A stretch of 23,429 nucleotides of DNA from an uncultured Roseiflexaceae bacterium (GCA_937974195.1 CALJIC010000275.1:1-23429), one strand, 5' to 3'; numbered from the stretch's first letter, positions 6,842-15,194 are shown. Translations and numbers: made by a program. The notes: generated from the sequence alone by a model not told the origin.

Positions 6842-8035
6842 CTACGTGCCGGACCGAGTCGGCTTCGGCGTCATCGTCGGCGTGTTCGTCGGCTTCGGCG
6901 TGTTCGTCGGCGTGTTCGTCGGCTTCGGCGTCGGCGTGTTCGTCCGCGTCGGCGTCAGCGTCGGCGTGTTCGTCGGCTTCGGCGTCGGCGTGTTCGTCGG
7001 CTTCGGCGTGTTCGTCGGCGTCCGCGTCGGCGTCGGCGTACAGACGTTCACCGGGCAGAGCGTGTTCGTCGGCGTCCGAGTCGGCGTGTTCGTCGGCGTC
7101 AGCGTCGGCGTCCGCGTCGGCGTCAGCGTCGGCGTGTTCGTCGGCTTCGGCGTGTTCGTCGGCGTCCGCGTCGGCGTCGGCGTACAGACGTTCACCGGGC
7201 AGAGCGTGTTCGTCGGCGTCCGAGTCGGCGTGTTCGTCGGCGTCAGCGTCGGCGTCCGCGTCGGCGTGTTCGTCCGCGTCGGCGTGTGCGTCGCCGTCGG
7301 CTCCGGCGTCTTCGACGGCTTCGGCGTGTCCGTCGGCGTCGGCGTCGGCGTCGGCGTGTTGGTGATCACGTCCGGGGTCATGGTCGGCGCACCGGCCTGG
7401 GTGAACCCAGCGCGGATCGGCATGTAGAAGGTCGAGTGCAGCGGCACCTCCTTGCCGAAGACCGTGATCGGGAACACCACCTTGTAGTCGGCGTGCACCA
7501 CGACCCGAACGTAGCACTTGTTGTCCGGATCAGCGAGGCTCGGACAGGGCGTGGTGCGGTCGCCGCCGCCCGGCACGTTGTCCTCGATCCCGTCCCCGTC
7601 GTTGGTCGGGTCACCGTCGCCGTTGGCATCGTACACCGCGTCGATCTGGATGTAGTCCTCGATGACCGGGCGGCCGGTCTCGGGGTTGATCTGCGGCGTG
7701 TCGAGGATGCCGTCGCCGTCCGAGTCGATGACGTCGGGTATACCATCGCTGTTCAGGTCGAGCATGTCGACGAAGTTGATGCCGCCGTTATCGCCGGAGA
7801 CGAAGCGCACCCGCTGGCGGATGCCGTCTTCGTCCAGCTGGGCGACGCCTAGCGAGTCGACAACCAGGAAGCGGCTGCCGTAGGAGGCACCCTCCTGGGC
7901 GGCGTTGTGCAGACCCTGGAGGTCGAGGAAGATCATTCCGACATCCACGGCTGCCACGAGGAGGAAGAAGATCAGCGTCAGAGCGAGCGCTGTCTCCACC
8001 AGTGCCTGAGCGGCATGAGTCGTACGTAGTCGCAT
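6842..8035 (-). CDS. TadE-like pseudopilin/surface protein with Asp-rich repeats and Thr-Pro stalk
   Basis: This 397-residue protein starts with a TadE-like N-terminus (residues 9-52: AQALVETALALTLIFFLLVA, then a helical segment). Flp/Tad systems use such proteins as minor pilins or assembly factors. Residues about 88-153 contain Asp/Gly-rich repeats (DLNSDGIPDV, DSDGDGILDT, DGDPTNDGDGIEDN) like thrombospondin type 3 or EF-hand calcium loops. From about 219 to the end the chain is a Thr-Pro stalk (TPT, NTPTP, KPTNTP) interrupted twice by CPVNVC exactly 48 residues apart. No LPXTG or other anchor follows. The ATG at 8035 has GAGAGG 7 bases upstream. No tad ATPase or prepilin peptidase genes are nearby, so the assembly partner is unknown. 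The kinase/regulator pair lies directly upstream on the same strand, 138 bases away. Confidence 0.8.
   Translation of the reverse strand: MRLRTTHAAQALVETALALTLIFFLLVAAVDVGMIFLDLQGLHNAAQEGASYGSRFLVVDSLGVAQLDEDGIRQRVRFVSGDNGGINFVDMLDLNSDGIPDVIDSDGDGILDTPQINPETGRPVIEDYIQIDAVYDANGDGDPTNDGDGIEDNVPGGGDRTTPCPSLADPDNKCYVRVVVHADYKVVFPITVFGKEVPLHSTFYMPIRAGFTQAGAPTMTPDVITNTPTPTPTPTDTPKPSKTPEPTATHTPTRTNTPTRTPTLTPTNTPTRTPTNTLCPVNVCTPTPTRTPTNTPKPTNTPTLTPTRTPTLTPTNTPTRTPTNTLCPVNVCTPTPTRTPTNTPKPTNTPTPKPTNTPTLTPTRTNTPTPKPTNTPTNTPKPTNTPTMTPKPTRSGT
6982..7267. repeat. Tandem 142-bp exact direct repeat in the Thr-Pro stalk
   Basis: Positions 6982-7123 and 7126-7267 are identical base for base, at a 144-base period (48 codons). 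Each copy carries one CPVNVC segment. The surrounding stalk (about 6850-7370) is itself made of short GGCGT/CGTCGGCGT-type units, so copy number could change by slippage or recombination without breaking the frame. Confidence 0.9.
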
Positions 8036-8114
8036 AGTGCTGCCTCTCAGTTGCGATGCCCGCTGCCGTACCAACAGGCGAGCCGGCGGCATAGGGCCAC
8101 CGGCTACAGTTGTA

Positions 8115-8130
8115 CCACGAACGGTCGTGG
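8115..8130. promoter_or_regulatory. Inverted repeat between response regulator and TadE-like gene
   Basis: CCACGA and TCGTGG are separated by ACGG in the 138-base gap upstream of the TadE-like gene, 80 bases before its start codon. It could be a DNA-binding site, for example for the adjacent winged-helix regulator, or a weak attenuator between the genes. Nothing else was recognised in this gap. Confidence 0.3.
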
Positions 8131-8173
8131 ATGTGTGTCCAGCCTAGATCGAGGAATTGTTGAGAAGCGCCGC

Positions 8174-8944
8174 TCACCCCTCCGGCGCGGGCACCTCGAG
8201 CATGTAGCCGGCGCCGCGCACGCCGACGATGTAGGCCGGGTCGATCTTGTGCCGCAGGTTGTGGACGTGCGAGCGCAGCAGCGCCTGGGCCTCGTCGTCG
8301 CTGACGTGCAGGCCGTGGGTGCGCTGCACGATCGCCTCGTAGGCGACGACGCGCCCCTGCGACTCGGCGAGGCAGCAGAGCAGCGCGAACTCGATCGGGG
8401 TCAGGCGCAGCGCCCGCCCGTTGAACGTCGCCTGGTGCCGCCCGCGGTCGATCGTCAGCGCGCCGATGCGCAGCAGCCCGTCGTCCGCCGGGCGCTGCGC
8501 GGAGCTCTGGGGCGGCGCGCCGTCCATCGTGGCGATCTCCTGCGCCAGCCGGCGGATGTCCTCCATCCGCCGCTCCTTGGCCCGCCGCTCCAGCGCGCCG
8601 TCCACCCGCGCCAGCAGGTCGCGCAGCTCGCACGGCTTCTGCAGATAGTCGTAGGCGCCGAGCCGCAGCGCGGCGACAGCGCTCTCCACGGTGCTGTAGC
8701 CGGTCAGCAGGATCACAGCCGGCGCGTCGGGCTGCGAGCGCGCCGCCTCGAGCACCTGCACCCCATCCACCCGGCGCATGCGGATGTCGCTGATGACGAG
8801 GTCGAAGCGCTGGCTCTGCAGCAGCTCCACGGCGGTCTCGCCGTCCGGCGCCTCGCGCACGGCGTAGCCGGCGCTCGCCAGGCCGCTCGCCAGCAGCCGC
8901 CGGGTGGTGCTATCGTCCTCGACGAGCAGTATCGATCCCTTCAC
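8174..8944 (-). CDS. Response regulator, receiver plus winged-helix DNA-binding domain
   Basis: This 256-residue cytoplasmic regulator is the likely partner of the histidine kinase encoded just upstream. The receiver domain (about 3-120) has the acidic pair Asp10/Asp11, phospho-acceptor Asp53 in VISDIRM, the conserved Thr in LLTGYSTVES and Lys in YLQKP. The TGYSTVESAV...GAYDYLQKP stretch is of the NtrC kind. A linker is followed by an OmpR/PhoB-type winged helix (about 163-252: LTPIEFALLCCLAESQGRVV, then RSHVHNLRHKI and GVRGAGYML), not by an AAA+ domain. The GTG at 8944 was chosen because its GTGA overlaps the kinase stop codon by 4 bases, with AGAGGTG upstream, indicating translational coupling. 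Target genes are not known; the TadE-like gene immediately downstream is a candidate. Confidence 0.93.
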   Translation of the reverse strand: MKGSILLVEDDSTTRRLLASGLASAGYAVREAPDGETAVELLQSQRFDLVISDIRMRRVDGVQVLEAARSQPDAPAVILLTGYSTVESAVAALRLGAYDYLQKPCELRDLLARVDGALERRAKERRMEDIRRLAQEIATMDGAPPQSSAQRPADDGLLRIGALTIDRGRHQATFNGRALRLTPIEFALLCCLAESQGRVVAYEAIVQRTHGLHVSDDEAQALLRSHVHNLRHKIDPAYIVGVRGAGYMLEVPAPEG

Positions 8945-11268
8945 GCCTGCACCTCTTGCGCGCCGGCCGCGCACTCCTCGGCCGGCAGTGTCACTCTGAA
9001 CACCGCCCCCGCGCCGGGGCGCTCGCCGATGTCGATCGCCCCAGCGTGATCGGCGATGATCTGCCGGCAGATCGCCAGGCCCAGCCCTGACCCCTCCGGC
9101 TTAGTGGTGAAGAACGGGTCGAAGATACGCGACCGCAGCTCGGGCGGGACTCCCGGCCCGGTGTCGGCCACCTCGATCACGACCGCGCCGGCCGGGCCGG
9201 GGGCCTCTGCGGGCAGCTCGGCCGCGGGTATGTGGCGCGTGCTAATGGTGATCGTCCCGCCGCCGGACATCGCCTCGGCCGCGTTCATCACCAGGTTCAG
9301 CAGCACCTGCGTCAGCTGATCCTGGCGCGCCCGCACCGGCGGCAGCTCGGGCGCCAGGTCCCGCTCGACGTACACCGAGCGGTCGCCGAGCGCGCCGCTG
9401 GTCAGCAGCAGCAGCCGCTCGACCAGCGCGTTGAGGTCGACCGGCGCCGGCCCGCCGTCGCCCGGCCTGTGGACCATCAGCAGGCTGCGCAGGATGCCGC
9501 TGATGCGGCGGATCTCCTCCTGGGCGATCGTCAGGTAGGCCTCGCGCTGCTCCTGGTCCGAGATCCGCACCAGGTCCAGGCAGCTCTGGATGGACTGAAG
9601 CGGCGTGTTCAGCTCGTGCGCCACCGCTGCGGCGAGGCGCGCGCCCGCGGCGAGGCGCTCGCTCTGGAGGGCCGCCGCCTCCAGCCGCAGCCGCTCGGTG
9701 ACATCGGTCACGTGGACGATCGCCTGCTCCACCGCGCCGGCCTCGTCGAGCAGCGGCAGCACCTGCATGTCGAAGACCCGCCGATGGCCGGCCTCGTCGT
9801 CCAGCACGACCCGCTCGCGGCAGATCTGGCCGGTCCGAAGGGTCAGGCGGACCGCGGCGGCGATCGGCCGGGCCGCGGGGCCGTCGGCGTCATCGAGCCC
9901 GCTGACCGCGCTGCCGACGATCGCCTCGGGCGAGCCGGCCAGCAGCGTCGCCAGGCGCTGGTTGGCGGCCAGCACCACCCCGGCGCCGTCGATCAGCGCC
10001 ATCCCGTCGTCGAGGCCGTCGAAGAGCGTGCGCAGCGTGTCGCGGCTGCGGCGCAGCTGGTCGGTGAGGACCTGGAGCTGGGAGTAGGCGTCGCGCAGGT
10101 TCGCCGCGGCGAGCCTGGTCTCGTGCACGGCCCGGTCGCGCTCGCGCTGGGCACGCTCGAGCGAGCCGAGCATCGTGTTGATCGCCGCGCTGAGCTGCCC
10201 GATCTCGTCGCCGCCGAGCACCGCGACGCGCGTGGAGAGATCGCCGCTGGCGCCGATCTGGAGCACCTCGGCGCTCAGCCGCGTCTGGCGCGCGACCACC
10301 GAGCGCTCCAGGAGCAGGAGCGCCACGCCGCCGCTCATGCAGGCGGCGAGCACCAGGCCGATCGTGAAGTAGAGGGAGCTGGCCTGCCCGTGGGCGTACA
10401 TCGGGCGCCCGGCCTCGACGCGCAGCACCGCCACTGGGCGCCCCTCGACGTCAGTCAGCAGCCGGTACCCGGCGATCGTCTGGCTGTCGAGCGGGCGCAC
10501 CACGCCGGTCGGGAGCGCGGCAAGCGCGTCGCGCGCGGCCACGACGTCCGGCGCGGGGTAGGTGGCGTCGAGCCGGTGGACGGTGAGCCGGAGCCGGGTG
10601 GTGGCGGCGAGCTCGCGCACGGCGGCGGTGTCCAGCGCCCGGCCGACGATCAGCGTCCCGCGCGCTGGCTGGCCGGGATCGGCGCCGGTCACCGGGTGGG
10701 CGGAGACCAGCAGCAGCGCCTCCGGCAGGCGCAGGATGCCGCTGCGGTAGGATGCCTGCCCCGGCAGCAGCGCGGGCGAGACCTGCTCGCGGAGCTGCTC
10801 GGGCAGCGGGATCTCGCGGCTGGTCGCCAGGTCGAAGGCGCGGCCGTAGATCGTGCGGCCATGGTCGTCCACCAGCAGGAACAGATTCACGCGCTGGCTG
10901 AGGAGCGCGGCGTTCGTCAGGCCGCGCTCGATGAAGCCGGCGTGCGCCTCGGTGGCGAGCGCGTACGTCGACTCCGAGGCGGCGTAGTCGGCCCCGGCGC
11001 GCGACAGGTCGGCCAGGTCGGCGGCGAGCGCGTTGGCGGCGCGGTCCACGTCGGTCCGCACCTGGCGCTCCTCGAGCTGCAGGTAGCTCTCGAGCACGAA
11101 GATGCGCAGCGGGATCGAGATCAGCGCCATCAGGGCCACGACGGTGGCGGCGACGATCGTGAGCGTCTTGGTGCGAAGCGAGACCTCGCCCCAGCGGCGG
11201 CGCGCGTGCGCGTAGAGGCCGGCGGCCCAGGCGCTGTGTGGCAGGGTCACTGTGTTGGTGAGCGGCAT
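8941..11268 (-). CDS. Membrane sensor histidine kinase (CHASE4-like, HAMP, PAS)
   Basis: This 775-residue membrane kinase autophosphorylates on His and passes the phosphate to the adjacent regulator. Order of parts: TM1 (about 35-58), a large extracytoplasmic sensor (about 60-295) that looks like a CHASE4-type domain, TM2 (about 298-320), HAMP (320-372, with GDEIGQLSAAINTM), a coiled coil, PAS (410-525), the phospho-acceptor His551 in AVAHELNTP, and an HATPase domain with the N box Asn662 (NLVMNAAEAM), G1 DTGPGV (702-707), FDPFFTTK and G2 GSGLGLAI (726-733). The NtrB-like ending fits the NtrC-type receiver. The ATG at 11268 has no good Shine-Dalgarno sequence. A palindromic AGTATACT 36 bases upstream may be its -10. 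The signal sensed is unknown. Confidence 0.93.
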   Translation of the reverse strand: MPLTNTVTLPHSAWAAGLYAHARRRWGEVSLRTKTLTIVAATVVALMALISIPLRIFVLESYLQLEERQVRTDVDRAANALAADLADLSRAGADYAASESTYALATEAHAGFIERGLTNAALLSQRVNLFLLVDDHGRTIYGRAFDLATSREIPLPEQLREQVSPALLPGQASYRSGILRLPEALLLVSAHPVTGADPGQPARGTLIVGRALDTAAVRELAATTRLRLTVHRLDATYPAPDVVAARDALAALPTGVVRPLDSQTIAGYRLLTDVEGRPVAVLRVEAGRPMYAHGQASSLYFTIGLVLAACMSGGVALLLLERSVVARQTRLSAEVLQIGASGDLSTRVAVLGGDEIGQLSAAINTMLGSLERAQRERDRAVHETRLAAANLRDAYSQLQVLTDQLRRSRDTLRTLFDGLDDGMALIDGAGVVLAANQRLATLLAGSPEAIVGSAVSGLDDADGPAARPIAAAVRLTLRTGQICRERVVLDDEAGHRRVFDMQVLPLLDEAGAVEQAIVHVTDVTERLRLEAAALQSERLAAGARLAAAVAHELNTPLQSIQSCLDLVRISDQEQREAYLTIAQEEIRRISGILRSLLMVHRPGDGGPAPVDLNALVERLLLLTSGALGDRSVYVERDLAPELPPVRARQDQLTQVLLNLVMNAAEAMSGGGTITISTRHIPAAELPAEAPGPAGAVVIEVADTGPGVPPELRSRIFDPFFTTKPEGSGLGLAICRQIIADHAGAIDIGERPGAGAVFRVTLPAEECAAGAQEVQA

Positions 11269-11279
11269 AGCATCGTTTC

Positions 11280-11312
11280 GTGCAGTGAGCGCTGCACTAT
11301 GTCGAGTATACT
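11280..11312. promoter_or_regulatory. Shared divergent promoter region with inverted repeat and palindromic -10
   Basis: In the 129-base gap between the kinase (minus) and the phosphotriesterase-family gene (plus), GTGCAG (11280-11285) and CTGCAC (11292-11297) form an inverted repeat. The palindrome AGTATACT (11305-11312) can read as a TATACT -10 in both directions. A further short inverted repeat, TTCGT-GT-ACGAA, lies at about 11350-11361. No clear -35 elements were found. Confidence 0.4.
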
Positions 11313-11397
11313 AGCCAGGCGGCCTCGCCCGACAGCAGGTTTGGTTTCGGTTCGTGTACGAATTGGTGCCGCACCGCGGCGGAGACAGGAGGGACAG

Positions 11398-12312
11398 ATG
11401 GCACACTTGTACACCACGCTTGGGCCGAAGGGCGCCGGCGAGCTGGGGATGATCCTGCCGCACGAGCACATCTTCGTCGAGTTCCGCCCGCCGGACACCC
11501 CCGGCCACGCCGAGGCCGATACGGCCGACGTGATTCGCCTGATGGCGCCCGAGGTGCAGCGCGCGCGGGACGCGGGCGTCACCGCGATCGTGGACTGCAC
11601 GCCGGTGGGCGTCGGGCGGCGCGCCGACATCCTGCGCGCGGTCTCGGAGGCCACCGGCATGCCGCTGGTGGTCCCGACCGGCATCTACCGCGAGCCGTGG
11701 GTGCCGCGCTGGGCGCAGGAGGCGCCGGTGGAGCAGCTGCGCGACTGGATGCTCGGGGAGCTGAACGGCGAGATCGCGGGCAGCGGGGTGCGGGCGGCCT
11801 GGATCAAGCTCAGCGCCGGCGACGACGGCATCAGCGAGTGCGAGGCGAAGATCCTGCGCGCGGCGGCCCTGGCGGCCAAGGAGACCGGCGCGACGATCGG
11901 CAGCCACACGGTGCGCGGGCGGGTGGTGCGCGACCAGCTGGCGATCATCGAGGACTGCGGCTACAGCGCCGAGCGCTTCATCTGGATCCACGCCAGCGCC
12001 GACGAGGACTTCGCGCTCAACCTGCAGCTGGCGCGGCGCGGGGCGTGGATCGAGTACGACTGGATCGGCGGCCAGCCGGACGAGCTGATCATCGACCGGG
12101 TGCTGCGCATGCTCGACGCGGGGCTCGGCGGGCGGCTGCTGCTCAGCCAGGACCGCGGCTGGTACGACCCGGCGCTGCCCGGCGGCGGCTCGCCCAAGCC
12201 GTACACCTATCTGAGCGAGGTGTTCCTGCCGAAGCTGCAGGCGGCGGGCGTGGACGAGGCGACGCTGCGGCTGCTCACGGAGGAGAATCCCTTCCGGGCG
12301 TACGCGCGGTAG
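11398..12312 (+). CDS. Phosphotriesterase-family metal-dependent hydrolase
   Basis: This 304-residue amidohydrolase-superfamily TIM barrel belongs to the phosphotriesterase/PHP/lactonase group. All six expected ligands of a binuclear metal centre can be placed: His22 and His24 (LPHEHIF), a carbamylatable Lys137 (WIKLSAG), His170 (IGSHT), His198 (WIHAS) and Asp252 (LSQDRGW). The C-terminal TEENPFRAY is the usual family ending. Members hydrolyse lactones, phosphotriesters or related esters; the substrate here is undetermined, and most chromosomal members are lactonases or unassigned. The ATG at 11398 has a strong AGGAGGG 5 bases upstream. The gene is divergent from the sensor kinase and convergent with the VWA operon, whose last stop codon is only 20 bases away. 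Confidence 0.92.
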   Translation: MAHLYTTLGPKGAGELGMILPHEHIFVEFRPPDTPGHAEADTADVIRLMAPEVQRARDAGVTAIVDCTPVGVGRRADILRAVSEATGMPLVVPTGIYREPWVPRWAQEAPVEQLRDWMLGELNGEIAGSGVRAAWIKLSAGDDGISECEAKILRAAALAAKETGATIGSHTVRGRVVRDQLAIIEDCGYSAERFIWIHASADEDFALNLQLARRGAWIEYDWIGGQPDELIIDRVLRMLDAGLGGRLLLSQDRGWYDPALPGGGSPKPYTYLSEVFLPKLQAAGVDEATLRLLTEENPFRAYAR

Positions 12313-12332
12313 CAGCGCCGCGACGGGAGGCT

Positions 12333-15194
12333 CTAGCGCGCGTCGTCTTTCTTGCGGCGGGCGCGCTGCTTGGCGGCCAGCAGCCGTGCGAACTGGTCGT
12401 CGGTGGCGGCAGGGGTGGGCGGCTTGGGCTCGGCGGGCGGGACGGGGCGCTGCTCGCTCGGCGGCGCGCCGTCGGAGGGGACCGGGGCCGGGCGCGGCGG
12501 GGCGAGATCGGGGCCGGAGCGCTGCTCGCGGGCCTGGGCGCGCTGCTTGGCCGCGCTGAGGCGCGTGAGCACCGGCTCCACCGGCTCGGCGCGCTGGGGC
12601 CGCAGCCGGGCGCGCAGAGCGGCTAAGCCGGGCGCCAGATCGTCGAGGCGCAGCATCAGGCGGCGCACCGCGATGTCGATCGGCCAGAGCGCCAGCGCCA
12701 GCCACAGCAGCGGCAGCCCGATCTCGCGCACCGAGCCGCCCGGCTGGGCCGGCGGCGCAAACGCCTCCGCCGCCGGCGGGTCCACGCGCCCGCCGGTGAT
12801 CTGCGCCAGGTCGTGCAGGAGCTGCGGGTTGTCGCGCCGCTCGCCGTACTCGAGCGAGTAGCTCACGACGAGCCCGGTGGTGGCCACGCCGAGCTGCTCG
12901 CCCTCGCTGTCGGCGGCGGCCACCCGCGCCAGGTAGACGCCCGGCGCAGTCGCGGCGGCGACCGCACGGTACCGGCCCGGCCCGACCTGCGTGAAGCTCA
13001 GCGGCGCCCCCTGGTTCTCCGGGTCGACGAGCTGGCCGGCGAGCGCGAGGTCGTTCAGCGGGCGGCCGCTCTCGTCCTGCGCGCTGAGCTCGAGCACCGC
13101 CTGGTCGTCCTCGACCGCGCCGCTCAGCGTGAGTGTGCCGGGGCTGCGCGGCGGCAGGAGCAGGTCGGCCAGGCCGCCGACGAAGCGGCCGAACCCCTCC
13201 CAGGCGACCCAGTCGGCCGCCCACTTGCCCTGCATGTCGCTCGTCCAGGCGACGGCGCGCCCGAGGCCGTACTGCCACTGGGCCAGGATCGGCTTGCCGT
13301 CCGGCGTGACCAGGATGGCGCGCGCGGTATCGCGGATCTCGGTGCCGTTGTAGCCGTACAGCTGGGGCACGGCGCTGAGCCCGCGCACCGGCCCGACCGG
13401 CAGCGCCACCTGCGGCGTGAACGCGCCCTCGACGATGTCGCGGCCGGCGGCGATCACCGTCTCCTGCAGGAAGACCTGCGGGATCTCCTCGACCCGCGTC
13501 ACCTGGTAGAAGCGCCCGCCGCCGTTGCGGGCCACCTCGCGCAGGTTGGGGTTGGCGTTGCTGCCCACCGCGAAGGTGGAGATCGTCACCCGGTCGGCGT
13601 TCATCCGGCGAACCAGGTCGTCGTAGTTGCTCTCGGCGATGCCGTCGGTGAGCAGGATCATGTGCTTGACGCGCGCGTCGGCGGCGGCGAGCGCCTCGGC
13701 GGCGAGCTCGAGGCCCGGCCGGATGTCGGTGCCGCCGCCCGGCCCGAACGACCCGAGCGCGCTCTCGATGTCGACCGCCGACGGGAGCGGCTGCAGGTCG
13801 AGCACCCACTGGGCCTCGTCGTCGAACACCACCAGCCCGATCTGGTCCTGCTGGCTGAGGCCGAGGCTGGCCTGGTACACCGCCTCCTTCGCCAGGTCGA
13901 GCTTGGTGCGCCCGGTGCCGCCCGACTCGTCCATGCTGCCGCTGCGGTCGATCACCATCACCAGCGCCAGGTCGGGCTGCTCGGCAGTGTCGAGCGGGTC
14001 GAGGCTGACCGGCAGCGCGTCCTCGATCGGCGTGCGCCGGTAGCCGCCGGCGCCGAACGAGTCGACGCCGCCGATCATCGCCAGGCCGCGCCCGAGCTCG
14101 CGCACGTACACCGGCAGCACCTCGATCAGGTCGGGCGGCAGCGCGCGGGCGGGCGTATCGGCCAGGATCACGCCGGAGTAGTCGCCGAGCTGCTCGAGCG
14201 ACGCCGGGGCCTGCTCGGGCGCGCGCAGGTCGACCCGCACGCCTGCGGCGGCGAGGGCGTCGCGCAGGTTGGCGGCGCGCGCCTCGTCGCTGGCGATCAG
14301 CAGCACGCGCGGCGGGCCCTGCACCTCGGTGAAGGCGGCGACGCGGTTGTTCTGCGGCTCCACATCGCCCTGCGCGTCGAGCCGCACCTCCAGGCGCCGG
14401 AAGCCCGCCTCGCCGGCCGGCACGCGCACGTTGTAGTTGGTCTGGCCCGGCGGGATCTCGATCTCCCGCTCGCCGGCCGGCCGGCCGTCCACAAAAACCT
14501 GCAGCACGCCGCTGGTGGCGAAGGTCGAGCTCACCTGGACCTCGAGCGCCACCTCCTGGCCCTCGCGGGCGGTGCCGGGCACGCTGAGCGTGCTCACGAG
14601 GACGTCGGGGCCGCGCTCGGAGGGCAGGATGACGACGTCCAGCGGGACGCCGCGCAGCTCCGCGAGGCGGGCGGCGTCGGCGGCGCGCCCGGCGTTCTCG
14701 CCGCCGTCCGAGATCAGCACCAGGCGCTTCTGCGTCTCGGCGGGCAGCAGCGCCAGCCCGAGCTGCACGGCGTCCTGGATGTTGGTGCGGGTGGTGACGG
14801 GCGCGGAGTTGATGCGCCCGAGAGACGGCGCATCCGAGGGGGCGCGCTCGACGAGCGCGTTCTCGCCGAAGACGACCACCGCCGCCTTGTCGCTGGGCGG
14901 CATGGCGCTGAGCGCCTCGTCGACGTAGCGCAGGGCGCGCTCGCGCTGGGCGGGCGAGACCGAGTCCGACGCGTCGATCAGAAAGACGGTCGTCAGCTCG
15001 CTGACGGGGCGCACCAGCTGCGCGCCGGCGAGCGCGAGCACGAGCGCCGCCACGATGACGCTGCGCAGGATCAGGCTGGACCAGAAGCGCCAGCGCGCAA
15101 GCCGCCGCGGCGCGACCAGGGCGAAGGCCCAGAGCGCCGGGAGCAGCAGCAGCAGCGCGAGCGCCGCAGGTGTCAGAAAGGTGATCGAGACCAT
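12333..15194 (-). CDS. Large membrane protein with two VWA domains and a GATase1-like domain (paralogue A)
   Basis: This 953-residue membrane protein is a candidate effector of the neighbouring MoxR ATPase. Two N-terminal TM segments (about 5-28, 40-60) flank a basic loop. VWA1 starts at 70 with DASDS (74-78), TRTN and ISDGGEN. An Ig-like segment follows, then a GATase1-like Rossmann region (about 295-398, GLAMIGGVDSFGAGGY). VWA2 (about 408-580) has an intact MIDAS: DRSGS (416-420), Thr489 and LLTDG (Asp517). After a second beta domain comes a TM near 825-843 and a basic, Pro-rich tail with two copies of AAKQRA (881-886, 940-945). Positive residues around the TMs place the VWA domains outside and the tail inside. 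The ATG at 15194 has AGGAA 8 bases upstream. It is last in the cluster. Confidence 0.88.
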   Translation of the reverse strand: MVSITFLTPAALALLLLLPALWAFALVAPRRLARWRFWSSLILRSVIVAALVLALAGAQLVRPVSELTTVFLIDASDSVSPAQRERALRYVDEALSAMPPSDKAAVVVFGENALVERAPSDAPSLGRINSAPVTTRTNIQDAVQLGLALLPAETQKRLVLISDGGENAGRAADAARLAELRGVPLDVVILPSERGPDVLVSTLSVPGTAREGQEVALEVQVSSTFATSGVLQVFVDGRPAGEREIEIPPGQTNYNVRVPAGEAGFRRLEVRLDAQGDVEPQNNRVAAFTEVQGPPRVLLIASDEARAANLRDALAAAGVRVDLRAPEQAPASLEQLGDYSGVILADTPARALPPDLIEVLPVYVRELGRGLAMIGGVDSFGAGGYRRTPIEDALPVSLDPLDTAEQPDLALVMVIDRSGSMDESGGTGRTKLDLAKEAVYQASLGLSQQDQIGLVVFDDEAQWVLDLQPLPSAVDIESALGSFGPGGGTDIRPGLELAAEALAAADARVKHMILLTDGIAESNYDDLVRRMNADRVTISTFAVGSNANPNLREVARNGGGRFYQVTRVEEIPQVFLQETVIAAGRDIVEGAFTPQVALPVGPVRGLSAVPQLYGYNGTEIRDTARAILVTPDGKPILAQWQYGLGRAVAWTSDMQGKWAADWVAWEGFGRFVGGLADLLLPPRSPGTLTLSGAVEDDQAVLELSAQDESGRPLNDLALAGQLVDPENQGAPLSFTQVGPGRYRAVAAATAPGVYLARVAAADSEGEQLGVATTGLVVSYSLEYGERRDNPQLLHDLAQITGGRVDPPAAEAFAPPAQPGGSVREIGLPLLWLALALWPIDIAVRRLMLRLDDLAPGLAALRARLRPQRAEPVEPVLTRLSAAKQRAQAREQRSGPDLAPPRPAPVPSDGAPPSEQRPVPPAEPKPPTPAATDDQFARLLAAKQRARRKKDDAR

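Noticed and set aside
6850..7370. Short regularly repeated units that could suggest a CRISPR array
   Set aside because: Units are of variable length, made of codon repeats, without unique spacers, and lie inside a coding region.
6834..7427. Plus-strand Gly/Val/Phe repeat protein (GVFVGF repeats) that looks like a structural fibre
   Set aside because: Also antisense to the Thr-Pro stalk, with no signal peptide and no ribosome-binding site. The minus-strand reading has a TadE-like N-terminus, a Shine-Dalgarno sequence and a terminator.
6737..7852. Plus-strand frame encoding an extremely Arg-rich protein with Val-Arg-Arg repeats
   Set aside because: It is the complement of the Thr-Pro stalk of the TadE-like gene; the repeats simply read through on the other strand.
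9232..11397. Long in-frame upstream extension of the phosphotriesterase-family gene
   Set aside because: The extension runs antisense through the histidine kinase gene. The ATG at 11398 has a strong Shine-Dalgarno sequence and matches the family's usual N-terminus.
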